Origin: Halomonas sp. 7T
GTDB lineage: Bacteria > Pseudomonadota > Gammaproteobacteria > Pseudomonadales > Halomonadaceae
NCBI RefSeq assembly: GCF_025643255.1
Contig: NZ_CP087112.1
Span: 3,162,001 to 3,226,000 of the forward strand
Reading direction: 5' to 3'
Length of the DNA stretch: 64,000 nucleotides
This document shows positions 62,346 to 64,000 of the stretch, in pieces. The notes under the pieces were generated by a model that was given only the letters and a program-made list of their open reading frames with translations, ran no database searches and was not told the origin of the DNA. Each line of letters opens with the position of its first letter. Positions within the stretch are counted from its first letter, which is position 1. Position numbers and translations under genes: made by a program.

Positions 62346-63213
62346 GCGCTGCCTCCAGTGCGGACACCAGCGTGCGTGCAAAGCGCTGTGCGGAAGGCAG
62401 CGCACCAAAACTCCACGTCGGCGGTAAGGTAATCACGCGTCCTTCGCGAACGCTGGGCAAGTGCTGCCACAGGCCGCTGTTGGCCAGCGCAGCTTCAACG
62501 CCAATGGGAAGCGGCTCAACGACTACCAGCTGGGCGTCTGGGTAGGCGGCTAACGCCTCGATACCGACCAGGGAAAAGCCCCAGGCGTTGGTGGGCGCTT
62601 GCCAGGCATTGGTCATGTCTAGCTGCTCTAAAACAGCGTGATAGAGGCCATTCTTTCCAAATACCCGCACATGACGCTCATCCATAAACTGCACTATTAA
62701 TAAAGGGGCGGTGGTGGGAGCGCGGGCTTTCAGACGGTCGATCAGCGCTTGTGTTGAGGCAATAAGAGTCTCGGCTTGCCGCTCGCGGTTAACCCGCTTA
62801 CCCAGCTTTCGTGTTAGCCCCTGCATCTCATGCCATGTATCGCTGTCTGCCTGGTAAAGCGTCAGCGGCTCAACGGGAGCGATGCGCGATAGGCGCGCGG
62901 TCAAATTGCTGAACATAGGCGAGATAAAAATGGCCTCAGGTGACAAGTCAGCGAGTAGCTCTAGGTTAGGCTGGGTGCGCAGTCCCAAGTCGGCCACTCT
63001 CTCTGAGATACGCGGTTCACCGACCCAGGCGTGGTAGGCGTCGATTTGCGCTACGCCGCTTAACGGCGCGTCCAGTGCGATCAGCGTTTCGGCAAGTGTC
63101 CAATCCAGCGTGGCCCACTGTGGCGATGCGCCACTGCTTAAGCCGCTGACGAGCATCAGACCCCAAAACAGCCATAAAGCCTGGAAGTGACGAAGCAGTC
63201 GTGTGCGCATCAA
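62335..63213 (-). CDS. fhuD: Siderophore-binding protein FhuD
   Basis: Periplasmic class III binding protein delivering ferric hydroxamates to FhuB. The 292-residue precursor starts with a signal peptide (LWLFWGLMLVSGLSSGAS) and then has the helical-backbone binding fold (LDWTLAETLIALDAPLSGVAQ). There is no lipobox cysteine, as in Gram-negative FhuD. It overlaps fhuC by four bases. Confidence 0.9.
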   Translation of the reverse strand: MMRTRLLRHFQALWLFWGLMLVSGLSSGASPQWATLDWTLAETLIALDAPLSGVAQIDAYHAWVGEPRISERVADLGLRTQPNLELLADLSPEAIFISPMFSNLTARLSRIAPVEPLTLYQADSDTWHEMQGLTRKLGKRVNRERQAETLIASTQALIDRLKARAPTTAPLLIVQFMDERHVRVFGKNGLYHAVLEQLDMTNAWQAPTNAWGFSLVGIEALAAYPDAQLVVVEPLPIGVEAALANSGLWQHLPSVREGRVITLPPTWSFGALPSAQRFARTLVSALEAAHDN

Positions 63214-63977
63214 GCCACCACGGCAATCGGACGTTCAGACGTGGGGTGAGACACGATACGCATATCGATGCCGTAGATGGCGTGTAATGTGTCGCGCTGC
63301 ATTAAGCGTGCTGGGGGGCCATCGGCTAAGAGGCGGCCGCTATGCAGTGCGACCAGGCGGTCGCAGTAGCGGGCGGCCATATTAATATCGTGCAGCACGA
63401 TGATGACGCCTAAATCCAGCTCGTACGATAGCCGTTGAATAAGGGCTAATACCTCGACCTGATGGGCAATATCGAGCGCGGCGAGGGGCTCATCTAGTAG
63501 CAAAAACTGGCTTCCCTGGGCAAGTAACATGGCGAGCCAAATGCGCTGGCGTTCGCCACCGGAGAGCGTATCCACCAGACGGTCCACTAGTGCCTCGGTG
63601 TGCGTGAGTGCCAGCGCCCGCTCGACGGCCTCGCGGTCTTTCGCGGTGTGTCGGCCTAACAACCCATGCCATGGGTAGCGCCCCATCGCGACCAGTTCAC
63701 GGCCGGTTAAGTGCTCAGTGGGGGGCAAGTGCTGAGGGAGATAGGCCACTTGGCGGGCGAATTCACGCTGACCCCAATCACTCAGGCGGCGCTTGGCAAA
63801 ACGAATGTCGCCTTGTGAAGCGAGCTGCTGGCGAGCCAGCAGTTTTAGCAACGTGGATTTACCTGAACCGTTGTGGCCAATCAAGCCGCATACCTGGCCG
63901 GGTAAGAAGGTAGTGGTAGTGGCGTGCAGCAGCGCTTTATTGGCAACCTGAAAGCCTGCGGCGTTCACTTCAAACAT
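63210..63977 (-). CDS. fhuC: Ferric-hydroxamate transporter ATPase FhuC
   Basis: A 255-residue ABC ATPase with Walker A GHNGSGKST, signature LSGGERQR, Walker B LLLDEP and the switch histidine in LHDINMAARY. Order fhuC-fhuD-fhuB matches the ferrichrome system, which normally is Fur-controlled. The ATG at 63977 has GGGAGAGG upstream; an ATG six codons earlier is possible. The promoter and any outer-membrane receptor gene lie beyond the right edge of the window. Confidence 0.92.
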   Translation of the reverse strand: MFEVNAAGFQVANKALLHATTTTFLPGQVCGLIGHNGSGKSTLLKLLARQQLASQGDIRFAKRRLSDWGQREFARQVAYLPQHLPPTEHLTGRELVAMGRYPWHGLLGRHTAKDREAVERALALTHTEALVDRLVDTLSGGERQRIWLAMLLAQGSQFLLLDEPLAALDIAHQVEVLALIQRLSYELDLGVIIVLHDINMAARYCDRLVALHSGRLLADGPPARLMQRDTLHAIYGIDMRIVSHPTSERPIAVVA

Positions 63978-64000
63978 GGTGCCTCTCCCGCCCATGGACT

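Noticed and set aside
1..64000. CRISPR array, tRNA or rRNA genes
   Set aside because: No regularly spaced direct repeats of 25-40 bases, no tRNA-like cloverleaf with a TTCGA-type T-loop, and no rRNA sequence noticed on reading; a tRNAscan or CRISPR finder run would be needed to be certain.

Overview
The window reads as chromosomal DNA of a moderately halophilic gammaproteobacterium of the Halomonadaceae (Halomonas/Vreelandella type). The reasons are a four-gene teaABCD ectoine-uptake locus whose TeaA mature protein is nearly identical to what I remember of Halomonas elongata TeaA, a catBCA-benABCD cluster of the kind described in halophilic aromatic degraders, and gammaproteobacterial gene orders (hemCDXY; argH-lptM-lysA-dapF-DUF484-xerC-yigB; engB / cytochrome c4 / dsbA). 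This is recognition by eye; no database was searched.

Layout. 0.4-10.3 kb: benzoate to muconolactone catabolism (catBCA, benABCD, two BenE transporters) closed by a convergent LysR regulator. The regulator's own upstream region repeats the operator found in front of catB. 10.6-18.2 kb: a universal stress protein, the hemCDXY operon (minus strand) and a PAS-PAS-LOV-GGDEF-EAL protein that looks like a blue-light-responsive c-di-GMP enzyme. 18.3-24.3 kb: arginine and lysine biosynthesis, xerC and a HAD phosphatase in one tightly packed run. 24.3-27.5 kb: engB, cytochrome c4, dsbA and a nuclease-like protein. 27.6-32.7 kb: a TRAP permease pair without a binding protein, thiD, a tandem Usp protein, a chalcone-isomerase-like protein and dtd. 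32.7-35.2 kb: an ABC-F ATPase and a TIGR02444-type protein. 35.4-39.2 kb: teaABCD. 39.3-43.2 kb: an FKBP prolyl isomerase, a secreted PHB-depolymerase-like esterase, a Sco protein with a Cys/His/Met-rich membrane-anchored partner, and an AEC permease.

43.2-48.9 kb is the accessory part. It opens with a strong candidate iron-responsive small RNA (sigma-70 promoter with overlapping Fur box, roughly 135 nt, strong terminator). Immediately after its terminator comes an ISL3-family insertion sequence, then a decayed second ISL3 end, a YgjV-type membrane protein, a 65-codon gene, a LysR regulator, and an IS200/IS605 element with TnpA, TnpB and a likely omega-RNA. 48.9-64 kb is again ordinary chromosome: ldhA, trmB, thiG-thiS, DUF423, a glutaredoxin-MauE fusion, a chemoreceptor, a PaaI thioesterase, malate synthase G, an alpha/beta hydrolase, comM and the fhuCDB siderophore importer.

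How the parts work together. Benzoate enters through BenE, is dihydroxylated by BenABC, rearomatised to catechol by BenD, opened by CatA and cycloisomerised and isomerised by CatB and CatC. CatD and the later beta-ketoadipate steps are not in the window. The most novel-looking signals are the Fur-box small RNA and the duplicated composite operator of the cat/ben regulator. The LOV-type c-di-GMP protein, the Cys/His/Met-rich Sco partner and the TnpB with an altered RuvC-II position come next.
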